Below are positions 11,698 through 24,018 of a stretch of 64,000 nt of DNA, piece by piece. Location: contig JASAND010010651.1 in assembly GCA_030248195.1 (NCBI GenBank), positions 1 to 64,000 of the forward strand, written 5' to 3'. Both the position numbers and the translations under genes were made by a program. Below the pieces are notes generated by a model. The model had not been told where the DNA came from and made no database searches. It was given only the letters and a program-made list of their open reading frames with translations. This DNA comes from Trissonchulus latispiculum (Eukaryota > Nematoda > Enoplea > Enoplida > Ironidae). Each line of letters begins with the position of its first letter. The stretch's first letter is position 1.

Positions 11698-13792
11698 ATT
11701 TTATTAATATAGTCCACATTAATCTTTGTTTTGTTTTGTGGTTCTTTAAATTGTACTGCATTAACCACTAGAGGTAGCTCAAAAGTTGTAAAAGCAAAAA
11801 TGTTCATTTTGGTGCCCTCTTTCCAGCCATAACAACCAATCCGGTGTAGCGACTATGTATATACTGAGAGAATAAGGGCGAAAACCAAAACTTTCTTATC
11901 TTTGCACCTAAAAATCCGGGACTGGTCCCAGAATGTTAAAGAGCACGAAAATAATGTATTTGGAAAGTTTCATCCAGTTTTATAAAGAATTGAGGCTTGT
12001 AGGGTCGAATTTACACAAAGCGGTACCAGCACCTTAAGCTATGGTTCACGTGCCACACTTTCTGGTAAGGAAGCGGAAAACAGGTAAAAACCAACTTATG
12101 CCAAGCCCTGCTGACAACACTACATCACTTAACTTCAGGTATGCCTACCCGGTATCTGGGGACACATCGAGGATTAGTAAGGACGGATGGAGGTCGACCA
12201 GGACAGGTCAGTACCGCCTCAGTGGGGTCACCATACCGGTTCACTTCACTAGGTGTAAATGTTTAGCCTTCTGTACTGGCTTTGTCCAGCTTGCCGCCAC
12301 GTAAAAGTGTGGGGGTGACTCTCTGGTTTTAAGCTTTCTACATTCAATGTGGATAACCACGACGCGGTCGGAGTTATCGGCCTTGGTTGTCTCTGTGGAG
12401 AGGCCTCGTGACAGCTCACCAGCTGTCGGAAGTGAGTTCCTACCTACCTACCTACCTCTGGAGGGTGGTACTGCCCTCGCCCTCCTGAATCAGAGACGGT
12501 TGGCTTATTTTTACTGGGGGGGCCCTCCCTCGGCGACCTCCTCCCCATTCGAAAATCCTCCATAAAATGCCCAATGACACCAAAAATTGCCAATTGTTAC
12601 CATGTTTACCCTCATTTTCAAAATATTTTCCGGCTTCGCCGGATTTTAACAAAATTTTCAGTACTTTAGCCCTAAAACCAGTCAAAACCAATCAAATTAG
12701 CCATTTGTAGCGATGTCTAGCAGTGTTTATACAAAAAACCCGCAACAATTCGAAAAAGTTTCCAAAAAATATGCCTCCGCCCATTTTGGGCGAGCCCGCC
12801 CCCATCTGTGGGGCCCCCCATGAAGCCCCCTAAATTTTAGGCTAAAAATAAACCAGGAAGGGATCGCGATTTTTTGAAAATTAGGGTAAAAATGGTAACA
12901 ATTGGCAATTTTAGGTGTTATGGAGGATTTTCGAATGGGGAGGAGGTCGCCGAGTGAGGGCGCTCCCCTAGTAAAAATAAGCCAGCCTTCTCTGATTCAG
13001 GAGGGCAGTACCACCCTCCAGAGGTAAGGTAGGTTGGTAGGAACTCACTTTCGACAGCTGGTGAGCTGTCGCGAGGCCTGTCCACAGAGACAACCAAGGC
13101 CGATAACTCCGACCGCGTCGGGGTTATCCACATTGGATGTAGGAAGCTTAAAACCAGAGAGTCACCCCCACGCTTTTACGTGCCGGCAAGCTGGACAAAC
13201 CATTGAAGCCAGTACAGAAGGCTAAACATTTACACCTAGTGAAGTGAACCGGTGTGGTCACCCCACTGAGGCGGTACTGACCTGTCCTGGTCGACCTCCA
13301 TCCGTCCTTACTAATCCTCGATGTGTCACCAGATAGCGGGTAAGCATACCTGAAGTTAAGTGATGTAGTGTTGTCAGCAGGGCTTGGCATAAGTTGGTTT
13401 TTACCTGTTTTCCGCTTCCTTACCAGAAAGTGTGGCACGTGAACCATAGCTTAAGGTGCTGGTACCGCTTTGTGTAAATTCGACCCTACAAGCCTCAATT
13501 CTTTATGAAACTGGATGAAACTTTCCAAATACATTATTTTCGTGCTCTTTAACATTCTGGGACCAGTCCCGGATTTTTAGGTGCAAAGATAAGAAAGTTT
13601 TGGTTTTCGCCCTTATTCTCTCAGTATATACATAGTCGCTACACCGGATTGGTTGTTATGGCTGGAAAGAGGGCACCAAAATGAACATTTTTGCTTTTAC
13701 AACTGTTGAGCTACCTCTAGTGGTTAAGGCAGTACAATTTAAAGAACCACAAAACAAAACAAAGATTAATGTGGACTATATTAATAAAATTA
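11698..13792. repeat. ~2.1-kb near-perfect palindrome
   Basis: The left arm, about 11,698-12,620, and right arm, about 12,870-13,792, are inverse copies with few differences; the spacer is about 250 bp. Landmarks: TGGTTCACGTGCCACACTTT at 12,040 against its inverse near 13,430; GGAGGTCGACCAGGACAGGT at 12,190 against 13,290; CTCTAGTGGTTAA near the outer ends. Apparent 80-100-codon frames in each arm mirror each other and are not independent genes. The arms comprise host repeat H plus part of the TTAA element described at 13,455. Confidence 0.85.
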
Positions 13793-14598
13793 TGCCAGTA
13801 AAATTGTAGACTGTTGTGATATAGAAATAAGCAGTGCAAGAGCATTGTGCCAGATTACATATATAAGTGCAAGCCAAAAACTACTTTTGGGGTCAAAAAA
13901 TGGCCATTTTTGAAGAAATCGTTTTTTTCAAAATTACTGCCATATCTTACAGACAATTTTGGCTGATTTATATTCAATCGATACACCGTCCAATTGCGCA
14001 TTTTATCAATACCTATTCGCTGGAGTTCGTTGCTTTAAGCTGGAGAATTCGCCGAAAAACCATTTTGGCAAAATTGCGATTATTTTGTTTTGTACATTGA
14101 TTTCTCAAAAACTACCAAATGGATTCGCGTGATTTTTGGCTGAAAGAAATTTCGCCCTATTGCGGAGGGGCATTTTTCTTGGTTTGAGCTAAAACAGCTC
14201 CAGTTGTGAGAAAACTGAATAGAAAATTGCGAAATTTCGTGTCATCGCGTATTTGCCGGATTTCCTGGAGTATTGAGACTTGCTGAGCCAAATCCAAAAA
14301 ATGTCCCTCGGCCCACATGTCCTTCATATCATGGCACAAGAAGAAATTTTGGCCGATTCTACAGTTTTGAGAAATCGATGTCAAAAATTTTTGGTCTATA
14401 TTCAGTCTGTCAGATGTCAGCATGTCGGCAATTTTTTGCTATATTTTGCCAATTTTGCAGGATTCTTAAGCTCATGTTAATGTACAGATTATAAGCTTTA
14501 AAACGATGTATAAAGCTATTTCCAACTCCCAAAATTGCGAAAGTTATAGCGTTTCGAAAAATCACGGCAAAAGCACTGCAAAAAAGGATACCAGCACC
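13455..14598. mobile_element. 1.1-kb TTAA element with GGTGCTGGTACC ends
   Basis: It is bounded by TTAA at 13451-13454 and 14599-14602. Left end GGTGCTGGTACC, right end GGATACCAGCACC. The flanks GAACCATAGC and GCATAGGATTGCG join in the paralogous uninterrupted copies at 14,943-14,960 and (inverse) 10,980-10,995, so this is a documented insertion with a single TTAA at the empty site. A truncated inverse copy of its left 335 bp forms the outer left arm of the palindrome. A diverged copy of the same end is at 43,180-43,430. Confidence 0.8.
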
Positions 14599-14602
14599 TT
14601 AA

Positions 14603-15095
14603 GCATAGGATTGCGTAGCCTCGTCGATGATCACATCTCTGGATCCATTACTGGCGAGTTTCAACGTGGCCTCGCCACGCCCACAACCCTCTCCTTTTTC
14701 AACCAGAGTTTGGACCGGTTACGGCGGAGTTAGTAATTTCATTAATATTAAGTCAATTTTAGCAGCGAATAGACTGTCGTTATTGCATTTTCAGGACCTC
14801 AACCCGCGTAAAATTGCTTGCGACAGTCTCGGTAACAAATGTCGAAGATATTCCGGGTAGTTAAAATATCGAAACGAGTTGAGGAAATTTCAGGAAATTA
14901 CGAATCTCAAACAAACATACCAGAAAGTGTGACACGTGAACCATAGCTTAAGCACAGGATTGCGTAGCCTCGTCGATGACCAAATCTCTGGATCTATTAC
15001 TAGCTGGTTTCTACATAGGCTGCCTACGTCCACAACCCTCCTCCTTTCTCAACCGGGCATGGGACCGGCTACGGCGGAGTTACCACCCTCCAGAA
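14603..15095 (+). repeat. Host repeat H, two copies in tandem
   Basis: Copies at 14,603-14,845 and about 14,918-15,095 both read GATTGCGTAGCCTCGTCGAT, then TCTCTGGATC, then a CCACAACCCTC and ACGGCGGAGTTA block. The second copy keeps the sequence to the left of the TTAA site (CACGTGAACCATAGC), which gives the empty-site comparison. The repeat abuts the presumed 5' region of DSCC1. Confidence 0.7.
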
Positions 15096-15314
15096 AACCA
15101 ACGAGAAAGTTGTGGTTTAGGTTCTAGTTTTAGTTTAGATTTTTATTTTTTACGTTTTGTTTTATTTGTAGGTTTTAGTTTAGAACCACTCATGGTTCCC
15201 CGGGTAAGAGTAATTTGTGGTTCTTGCTCAAATTCTGAACAGATCGTATTCTTTTCGCTGATCTGTGTGTATATAATTAATATTTTGTTTTTTGTAACTG
15301 AAATTTTGCAGAAG

Positions 15315-18300
15315 ATGGAGGATTCAGCTTGTGATCGAACTTCGCGAACTGTCGATGACGTTAGACATATTCTTGAACAGGCTAAGATTGAAAAGAGTGA
15401 CCTGAAATCAGAAGTACAAATTCTGCAGTTTTCGGATCCTTTGTTTGCCAGCAGCATTAAACTTTTGGAAGTTGACGAGAAACTGTTGAAAGAGTTGGAG
15501 ACGGAGCAGAAGTAAGAAAAGCGTTTAACACTTTTGTTTTTATGCTTATTTAATTTCATTTTTAAAATTTTCAAAGAATTTTCAAGAATTTGTCCTCTCC
15601 TGATTCTGTCTGTTTTGGTTTGCGTTATACCTTTCAGTTTCTCGCTAGTTTTTCCGTATTATTTACCAAATTTCCGTATTTCCGTATACTACCAAAAATA
15701 GATTTTTGGATTTTGGAACATAATTTTCTGTCATTTTATTTCATTATATTTCTCAGTTTAACCGTTCGTGGTGATGCTGGTGATAGTGCGGTTCTCTGTG
15801 GCAGAGATAAGTCCTGGGAGCTAAGGGAGGCTGAATCCTCAAATACCATGATATTGTTTTCTAATCCGCTTCAGCCTACTGCCTTAAATTTGGCTGAAGG
15901 AGAAAATACCGACTTTTCTCTTACTAAGCATGAGGTGAACCATTGTGGAATTTTGTGTTTTAAATATTTTTTCTATCCCATTGATTTAATATTCTTTTGT
16001 TTTTATTTGATAGCCATGTCAGTTTAGTAGTGAATGTGCTTTTTTAGTTGAGAGGGTACTTAGCTGACACCGAATAATTGTCTTTGCAATTATATACCCG
16101 ACGCTCACTTAGTTTCAGTTTCAATTTAATAGAAAATATCATATTCTGCTTAACTTTCGACATGTCAGTTTAGTTGTGAATGTGCTTCCTTAGTTGAGAG
16201 GGTACTTAGCGGACACCGAATAAATTGTCTTTGCAATTACCCGAGGCTCACTTAGTTTCATTTACAACTTGCTAACTATTTTATACAATTTAGACTGTTT
16301 GTAGAGATTTGAAAATTTTGTTCATGCATTCCTATCATTTTAGGCTTTCGGTATGTACAGCACGTATTTGGAGCTGCGACCGCATAATATGTGCCTGATG
16401 CGTCTTCGAGCTTGCCTTAATGAATGCCCGTATAGAGGACCAGAGTGTGAACAAGACGATGAAATTCTTCGTTCCAAAAAGGTGGTTGATCATTTTTTGA
16501 AAATTGAATTTTTAGCTCCTGCGATTGTTACCTGTTAAAGGCTGAAGTCATACATAGCAAAAACTGATAGGGACATCTCATTGGATTGAGATTATAAATA
16601 GCTTAGCATCTGTTATTTTTCTTCATAAAAGGTCCTCTGCTTAATGATTATCTTCTGCTGGCAGATTGCTTTTATTGAATAAAGGTAATTCATTTAAGGT
16701 AACGTTAGATGTTCTTGCCCAAATAAATCCTATTTGCGATTGTGGTTTTAGTATACATTTGAAGAGCTATTGGAGAAGGTACAAACCAGCAGTGCTGAAC
16801 TACACCTTGCTCTGTCACAAGAGCAATGCTTTCATGTTGATGGTAAGTTGATGAGAAAGTGTAAGAGGTTTCTGCTGTTAATTTTACTATGTAGTCAAGC
16901 AAGTTATACGTGATTGAAGTTAAATGTCTGAAGTTGAATGGGATGATTGTGTGTGGGAGGTTCCCCATATTCGATTTCTCTTTACTTTTTGGGGCCTCAG
17001 TATGAATTTTAAAGTTGTAACCGTGTAGTTAATTAATTAATTAATTAATATTAATTAATTACTAATTTGTATTTAAATTTAGAAATAGTGTGAAGGTGAA
17101 ACTGCAGTTGTGCTGTTTATTACGTTTCAGTGTTTTACTTTAAAATTTCCTTGCTTTTTCTCAAAATTGACCCTTCTAATTTTCTAAAGTTCTTGCCCTG
17201 AGCTGCTTTTTACATCTGAACACGCTCGGAACAACATTTTTCTCACTATGTTTTGATGTTTAAGACTTCAATAATTTGTGCTATAAAGGACAGTCACCTT
17301 TCCTCTTTTAGGATATTGGCGTGGCGTTCACTTCGACTATTTGACTCGCGTCGTATCTCATGTGAGCGCCTTGATTGATCAGAACTCCTGGGACTGGCGC
17401 TGTTTCCCCTACTACGACTGTCTGGCGACCCTGGAAGAATTGGAACCGGAGTTTGTGCTCCGTTCGGTGCTGAACTGGTATGCGCAGCCTGTTGAGGATG
17501 ATAGTGAGTTTTAAAGCCTTCCGTCATCTTAATTCTTAAGTCTAACTTTTTGGCCTTGATCTTTTACAAAATAAGTTTAGTTTTACGGACTGCAAAAGCC
17601 GGAGGCCGGGGGTTGGGCTAACTTTATGACTAGGATGAGCAGTTTCTGCAGGATTCAAATCTCGCCATCCTTGGAACGTAACTCTTGGTTTGTGCTGTGA
17701 CTTGATTTCAGTTTTCCAACTGTATCAGTTTTCTGCAAAAATTACAGCATATATTTGAATTCTAGAATAGTTTGCTTGTGACAAGAAGTAATATATAAAG
17801 TGTCCCTATTATTTCGCCCTATGTTTTCCTGATAAAATTCCTATTTTTGCGCTATTTTCAAATTTGCATCGGTTGAGGCACTGAATCAATGAAGTTGATC
17901 TAATATAGGCTCCTTTTAAATTGTGTACCAGGTAGCCGGTAGGTGCCTTCCATTTTTATATTCGTTTCAGCTGAGACCTGGACATTGAAAGAGAATGAGA
18001 TTTGCAGACTGTATGCCGAAATCATTTTGGTTCCAATAGGAAAGGTAGGCAGACGAAAGTGCAGACATTATTCGGTTAGTCAATATTATGACAGATAACG
18101 TTGTACATTTCTTTGTTTTCCAGTTGTCTATAGGTTCAGGTTGTAGGTTTTGAATATTTTAAGAAATTTAAGAAATTTAGAAATTTTTCCTCCATTTTTA
18201 TTTCTTCTCATTTCTCTCTGTTTCATTTCAGTTTGCTTTATCGGAGTTTCTGGCTGTATGGCAGGACAGCGTTCCAGAAGGAATGACCACCAATCTAAAG

Positions 18301-21300
18301 CAGCTTGAGGTATTAGTTTGTTTTTACTGTTTTTGAATTTTTCTGTAAACTTTTGATTCGTAGATAGAACAATAATAACTCAGTGATGATTGTGAAGTTG
18401 ATTGGCGCAGGTTTTGTTACAAGCATTCGAAAGCCCTTAATTTTAGCTTTAGTTAGCTCTTTTTTCCGTTGTTCTGAAAACTATGAGTTGGTTTTTAGGT
18501 GTTTTCTAGGACTTTATTTGCAGGTTCGATCGAATGTCTTCCTGTAAACGAATCTGCTTGAGAACCTTTATTGTTTAAAACTTAATAATTGTTATGATGA
18601 CTAGCTGTGATTCTGTTTTACTTGTAGACTACTGCCCTCATTCGACATCACGATACACCGCCCACAATCGAACACTTCACTGTTCTCAGTTTGCCGACTG
18701 ATACACAGGAAAGGTGATGGCTAATCATGCATACGAATTGTATTTGTTTTTGAAAAATTCCATCTTTTATTTAAAATAGTATTTTAATAATGTTGGGATG
18801 TCAATTGTTATTGTGTTAGACGCAAAACTGTCTTTATAAACTTCAGCAACTCCTATGACTGTGACATTGCTGTTGATGCTTTTATAGCAGTGTCATATAG
18901 TGTTGTGCTTTGGCCAACGTCAAGTGCCAAGCCAAGTTGCCAAACTAACCAGGAAATATTTCCGCCAATCCTAACACTAGTATCATGCCACATTGTAGCG
19001 AGGTTGTTAATTTGAGTACAGCATACACACAGCCTTTAACTGCTATATAAAAGTTAATCCTATTTGCAGACCTTTGATGAAAAACTAAAATGTAGCTGAA
19101 GACAGTCTCGGTCCCTTAACTAATAAATCGGAAATCTTTTCCGGTACAACCTCTGTCAGTCGTTAGATCGAACAGTTTTGTGTAAGTTTGATTGATATCT
19201 TTTGTTTAAGATTAGAATGTCTATTCCGCAAAATGGAAAAGTGGAGAAGTGAAGATATTGTTGCTTATCTTAGGTTGGTAGTTTACTTGTCTTCCGTAAA
19301 TATAGATATGTAGGTTTACCTAAGCCCGGTTCGTACTTGTCTTTGTGTCTCTGTTTCTATCCGGTGCATACTTGTCTGTGTCCTTTTATCTCTAAGCTGT
19401 TGTTAGGAGACTCTAATGAAGTCGAACAATGCTCAACTCTTCTGTCTGTCAGAATAACGACCGATATAACGTGATCAGTCTGTTACGTTGCATATTTTAA
19501 GGTGGTGATTCCTTTTGGGCACATATTATTGGTTGACGGTTAAAATCAAGATGAAATTTGATGAAACTTTCCAAAATAAGTTCTTTTAGCATTCTAACAC
19601 TCTCCGCGCAATCCCGCTTCAAAACTTGGACGTCTCCATTCAGGGCAGTTTTTGTCGATTTTTGACAATTACACAGTAGCTGCATAGCTATCATTATATA
19701 TATTCATTCGAAAGATCTTGTTGAGCTCTACATTTTTGCTTTTTGAAGCACCTTTCTAGCTTTTCTCTATAGTGAGATATAGCTGATTTTCTTATTTTGG
19801 CGTTGAAAACTTGTCGTTTTTGCAGAAATTATGCGCCATTTCTTGAGCTACGCGAACCGTAAAGTTAAACTAAGGGTGTCAATTTGAAGGTCTCGTCGGG
19901 GCCAATTATTAGTGGCATTATGATTATCTAAATGCTATCCCGTACGCTGCTATCATAAAAAATGTAGTTTTTGCAAAAACATGACCAAATTTTTTCCAGC
20001 ATTTACTATGCAAGATAGAGGGTTGCCACTTACTAGACGTGTTTTGCACAAAAATACCCAGGGACCCTTTTTTAGTTGCCCCGATTGCTGCTTTAGAGCT
20101 AAAGTTGTCGCTTGCTAAAGTTGGGAAAAGTAGGCAAAATCCAGGTTGCGCATACATTTTAGTTAATTTCTTTATAACGAAGAGCGGTTTCATAATAATT
20201 AAAAAAGGGTCCCCAGCTATTTGATAGTGGAATCGAATGATATGGATGACGCCTCACGAAAAAAATTACTTTAGTCTGCAAAAAATCTGGAAAATTAAAT
20301 TACTTCAAAAATGCAGTAAAATAATTTCAAAGAGTTAAAGTTTGGTTTACTTCTTCATTAGAAAGAACAAATGTTAAGCTCCATTTTGATATTAAAATGG
20401 CTTCTTAACTCCAAGGAATGAATGAGTAATAACGGTTCAAAGTTGATGGTCTCTAAAAGGAATCACCACCTTAAATTAGCTGCCTCTATATTCAATTTTA
20501 CAGTCATAACAAAAATATTTTATTGTTCCAATTTAAAAATATTTATTTTGTTAGTTTTCAACTACACCCAGTGACCAATCAAATTTGAAATTGTTGTTGT
20601 CACATCACCGAGTCTCTGTCCTTTTTCCTTTAAGTATGGACGTTTTGACTCCATCAGTGTAGAGACAAAAGGGCAGAGATATAGAGACAGAGGCTTTGAG
20701 ACAAGTATTAACCAGGGCCCAGTTTCATAAAAATGTTCTCGAGTTCTCGAGTCTAGTAGCTAAACTACGCTGGAAGTTTTCGAGATCCGCAAGTCGCATT
20801 GAAAGTCACGCTGAAAAAGTTCTCGAGTTCTCGAGTCAAGTTCTCTGGTCGATTTCGACCAGAGAAAATTTCGCCAACTTGAGACCTACTCGAGAAATTT
20901 TTGAAAATCTAAATTCGTAAATTTTTTCTTCTTGCTTCAATAACTTGTATAATTGACTGAATAAATCACCATAATATCTTCCGTATTGGATTGCTCTGTA
21001 AGGAAAGACTAATTTGATTTGATTCGTTTGTATATCTGCGTTTGAAATTGTGGATCTCAAGAAATGCATTAATGCATGGATAGGATTCAACTTCAGATTT
21101 TTTTAAATCAATGGTCAGTTAGTTTCATTCGTTTGTGGAGTGTTGACACACGTGCTGAAATTCGATGACGAGAATGCTATCTCCCTAGAGCAATGTTAGA
21201 GTTTATGCTACGTGTGTAATATAATTTCGTTTAATTATATAGAGTATAATCTCGTTTAATTTTGTATATATCTACGAAAATTAAGTATTGTTAAATAAAG

Positions 21301-21428
21301 TGGTGTAATCTTTTTTCAGAGATATCTGTCCAACTAGATCAGGAATCGATAGCTTATTGTTGAAGCATTGTCGTTCGTCAACTGCAAATGGCGTGAAGAT
21401 GTATACTTACAGAAAAACATTGAACTGA
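15315..21428 (+). CDS. DSCC1: Sister chromatid cohesion protein DCC1 (DSCC1), ten coding exons
   Basis: DSCC1 joins CHTF8 and CHTF18 in the Ctf18-RFC clamp loader, which loads PCNA and supports cohesion during S phase in the nucleus. Coding exons: 15315-15511, 15757-15934, 16344-16481, 16752-16842, 17312-17503, 17971-18044, 18232-18309, 18628-18713, 19211-19273, 21320-21428. They sum to 401 codons plus TGA, against 393 residues in human; every junction keeps frame. Recognisable blocks in order: RGDAGDSAVLCGRDKSWELR, a YLELRP segment, YTFEELLEKVQTSSAEL, DGYWRGVHFDYLTRVV, ALSEFLAVWQDSVPEGM, RKMEKWRSEDIVAYLRDICP and SSTANGVKMYTYRKTLN. These follow the human protein through its C-terminal winged-helix part. 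ATG 15315 follows a likely acceptor (TTTTGCAG, 15311), with a possible 5' UTR donor at 15204. The donor at 16482 (GTGGTT) is weak. Intron 9 carries nested transposons. Confidence 0.95.
16019..16264 (+). repeat. Direct repeat of ~100 bp in DSCC1 intron 2
   Basis: Blocks 16,019-16,120 and 16,164-16,264 share GTGAATGTGCTT, TTAGTTGAGAGGGTACTTAG, ACACCGAATAA, TTGTCTTTGCAATTA and GCTCACTTAGTTTCA at a period near 145 bp. No function is seen. Confidence 0.7.
19324..20718. mobile_element. TIR element with GTCTCTGT-type words, hosting a TTAA element
   Basis: Left end GCCCGGTTCGTACTTGTC is matched by the inverse of GACAAGTATTAACCAGGGC at the right. The shoulders (19,324-19,400; 20,605-20,718) consist of words such as TCTCTGTTTCT and AGAGACAAAAGGGCAGAGA. 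The centre is occupied by the separate element at 19,501-20,470. It lies in DSCC1 intron 9. The target duplication is unclear. Confidence 0.55.
19501..20470. mobile_element. TTAA-flanked 970-bp element, copy A
   Basis: TTAA at 19497-19500 and 20471-20474; ends GGTGGTGATTCCTTTTGG and GGAATCACCACC. Copy B at 51,476-52,460 matches over its length in the same orientation, including CGCGCAATCCCG, CGATATAGC-like blocks and CTCCAAG. No transposase frame. TTAA target and short TIR fit piggyBac-like MITEs. Confidence 0.8.
20715..20915. repeat. GGGCCC-ended fragment with TTCTCGAG words
   Basis: It starts GGGCCCAGTTTCATAAAA, the same type of end as the GGGCC elements listed below, then repeats TTCTCGAG / CTCGAGTCT / ACTCGAGAAA. 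I find no matching right end before DSCC1 exon 10, so this looks like a truncated element or one-sided relic. Confidence 0.5.
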
Positions 21429-21461
21429 CTACGTGCATGTATGTGAATGAATTTTAGCCCA

Positions 21462-21467
21462 AATAAA
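21462..21467 (+). promoter_or_regulatory. Polyadenylation signal of DSCC1
   Basis: AATAAA occurs about 34 nt after the TGA, which implies a very short 3' UTR. The GGGCC-type element starts about 40 nt further on. Confidence 0.65.
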
Positions 21468-22189
21468 GTTGTACAGTTTGAGTTTGGCTCAAATATACTC
21501 ATCCAAGGGCCTTTTCGCGAATGGGTAGAATAGAGTAGAGTAGAGTAGAGTTAAAATTAACTCTTTAACCCTTTTCATGAATGCGCAGGGTTAAATTTAA
21601 CTCTGCCTGTTTTTAACTCTTTTAACTCTGCAGGGTTAAAAATCACAGAGTTAAAAGAGTTAAAACTGGGAGAGTTAAAATTAACTCTGTGCATTCGCGA
21701 AAAGAGTTAAAGGAGTTAAAACTGGGAGAGTTAAAATTAACTCTGTGCATTCGCGAAAAGGGTTAAAAGGGTTAAAACTGGGCGAGCTGAAATAATTCTC
21801 AGCATACTAGATAAGAGTTTAAATAATTCTCTTTTCGCAATATCCAACTTTTCACAATTTGAAAATTCTTAAAAAGTATATACTGCTCAACGTTGAGAAG
21901 ATAACGTTGAGAAGACTTAAAATGACTAATAAGAAAAGAAAAAGATGATGTGTACTCATTTCTTCAATGAAGCGTTATGCGGTGTTAGGAAAGTGGACGA
22001 ATCCCTGTGTGCAACTTGCAGTCTTTAATCGATTTTGCTGAAAAGCTGCACGGATGCAGTTAAACAAACAATTGACCAAAACTTTAAGCATCGAAGGGGT
22101 TAACAACATTGGTAAAAATACAATCTAAAGGGAACCAACCAAACATTTTTCTACGATTTTCCTGAAAAGTTGCGTATACAAGAGGATTG

Positions 22190-22920
22190 ATTCACTCTGG
22201 AAACCGAAAAATTTTTTGTCGCCGACTTTGCTGAAAGCATACAGGGGGTTTTTGGCTCGCTGAGCACGAATTTGAAGGCCGTTCTTCGATTCAGCTTTTT
22301 GTTAGCTCAGTATAAGCTTACAACTTAAGCTTACATGTTTAGCTCATATCGACCTAACGGAATCGAAAAACGGACTTCAAATTCGTGTTCAGCGATCCCA
22401 GAAAACCCCTGTATGCAACTTTTAAGTAGTGATGTTTCAGCACCTGAAACTGAAACTGAAAATAGTACAGCTCGATGCTTGAAACTGAAACTGAAACTGC
22501 AAAAAATCGACGACTGAAACTAAAACTGAAACTGAATCTGAAAATCCGACGAGCAACCGCCTGAATCTGAAACTGAAATTCAGATAAAATGAGACCTGAA
22601 ACTGAAACTGAATGTGAAACTGAAATTCCGACGAGCAACCGCCTGAAACTGAAAATCCTCAATCAGCAGACCTGAAACTGAAACTGAAAATAAATTGGGC
22701 GGCTGAAACATCAGTACTTTTAAGCAAAATCGGCGACAAAAAATTTCGGTTTCCCTTGGTCGCCCCCTGCGAATGGAAAAAATCGATTCTTGTGAAATGG
22801 AAAAGTTATGTGATATTTGAACTCAGCGTGGTTGAAAACATATCCATACCAATTTCAGCTCAATTTAGTCATGTTTTAAAAATTCTGAGTGGTGGGGGCT
22901 AATCTGGAAAAGATCCCCGA
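22190..22920. mobile_element. Degenerate foldback element related to 29,816-30,802
   Basis: Shared segments include CGATTCAGCTTTTTGTTAGC, GAATCGAAAAACGGACTTCA, GAACTCAGCGTGGT and AAAACATA followed by CCATACCAA. The arms face each other about the point near 22,325 and the right arm is interrupted by the MITE at 22,427-22,716. The outer ends are lost. Confidence 0.7.
22427..22716. mobile_element. 290-bp hAT-type MITE with CTGAAA word array
   Basis: Ends TAGTGATGTTTCAG and CTGAAACATCAGTA (one mismatch as inverses), with a perfect 8-bp duplication CTTTTAAG at 22419-22426 and 22717-22724. The interior is mostly CTGAAACTGAAA repeated. The word is the inverse of the TIR's own last bases (GTTTCAG), so the terminal sequence itself is amplified. 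The 8-bp duplication and TAGTG-type end support hAT. Confidence 0.88.
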
Positions 22921-24018
22921 CAGAGCCCAACCAGCTGTACATATTTTCAGTAAAATAAGTTTCTCTTGGTTCTCTCTCCCAAGAACATAATTACCAAATA
23001 ATACTAAAACAAACAGATGCAGCAAAATAAAATCGAAAATTATGAATTAAAATTCAGCAGAGATTTCAAATTTGACTAGAAATGGTTGCCCTTACATTCA
23101 CAGTTGGGATAACAATTGATCATGTACTGTCATTCTTGAGCATTACCAGTTCCAGCAAAATCCGCGTAACATTTGTATAGATGTCCTTCCATAATGTCTA
23201 AAGGTTCAAATTTTTTAAAGTTTACAGTAATTTTCATGGCTAAATTGGCGCTTTAACCTATTTTGAGAGAAAATTGAGCTTGCGGTTAGTTGTAGCGTCC
23301 CGTTGATTCGGCTTTCCATGTTGCAGCTCTCATACACACTTCTTCAAATTTGCATTCATAAAGTGGAGTTAAATAACTTGCAAAAATAATTTAGAGCTTA
23401 TTTATAATTATAATTAATTATTTTAATTTAGCTATATAATTTTATTTAATTATTATTTCTAACAATGCAGCATGTTTAAAACATTTTGTTCTATCTATTT
23501 TTATTTTATTAATTAGAATATTTCGTTGCCTTAGCGTAAACAATTCAGCAGAATATTGACAAATGCTTAAGTAATTTTGAAGCATTATGAACCATCCAAT
23601 GAAATTATGTCTTGTGCTTTCATTGGTTGGATTGTCTTGTCATATTGAAAGCTTTATTACGTGCGCAAAACGTGGCAATAACAATGTAAGGCATAGTAGA
23701 TTTTAACTCGTTTAACCCGCGTGCTGAGACGCGGGTTAAAATTCAATGTAAAATAGCGAGAGCGAGTTAAAAGAGTTAAATTTAACCCATTCATGAAAAG
23801 GGTATAGTTAAATTTAACTCTGCAGCTTTTTAACTCTACGTGTCGTTCATGAAAAGAGTAGAGTTAAAAGAGTTAATTTTTAACTCTTTTCGCGAATGAC
23901 GGCAGAGTTAAAAATTTTAACTCTGCTTAACTCGCCGAGTTAAATTTAACTCTTTTAACCCATTCGCGAAAAGGATCGAGTTAATTTTAACTCGTTTAAC
24001 CCATTCGCGAAAAGGCCC

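Larger units (their letters stand above)
21507..24018. mobile_element. GGGCC-type TIR element, GAGTTAAAA words, 2.5 kb with nested insertions
   Basis: Left end GGGCCTTTTCGCGAATGGGT and right end ACCCATTCGCGAAAAGGCCC are exact inverses; CAA flanks both sides as a candidate 3-bp duplication. Both shoulders (21,507-21,850; 23,700-24,018) are packed with GAGTTAAAA and its inverse TTTTAACTC, punctuated by TTCGCGAA or TTCATGAA copies of the terminal motif. The centre holds a foldback relic (22,190-22,920) and a hAT MITE. No transposase ORF. Ends and 3-bp duplication resemble PIF/Harbinger. Confidence 0.75.

Noticed and set aside
12041..13447. Two 87-99-codon frames with the same protein sequence on opposite strands
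   Set aside because: They mirror each other because the DNA is palindromic; no conserved domain and no splice or start context supports a gene.
22354..22662. Ser/Phe-rich frame over the CTGAAA array
   Set aside because: Pure translation of a hexanucleotide word array inside a MITE.
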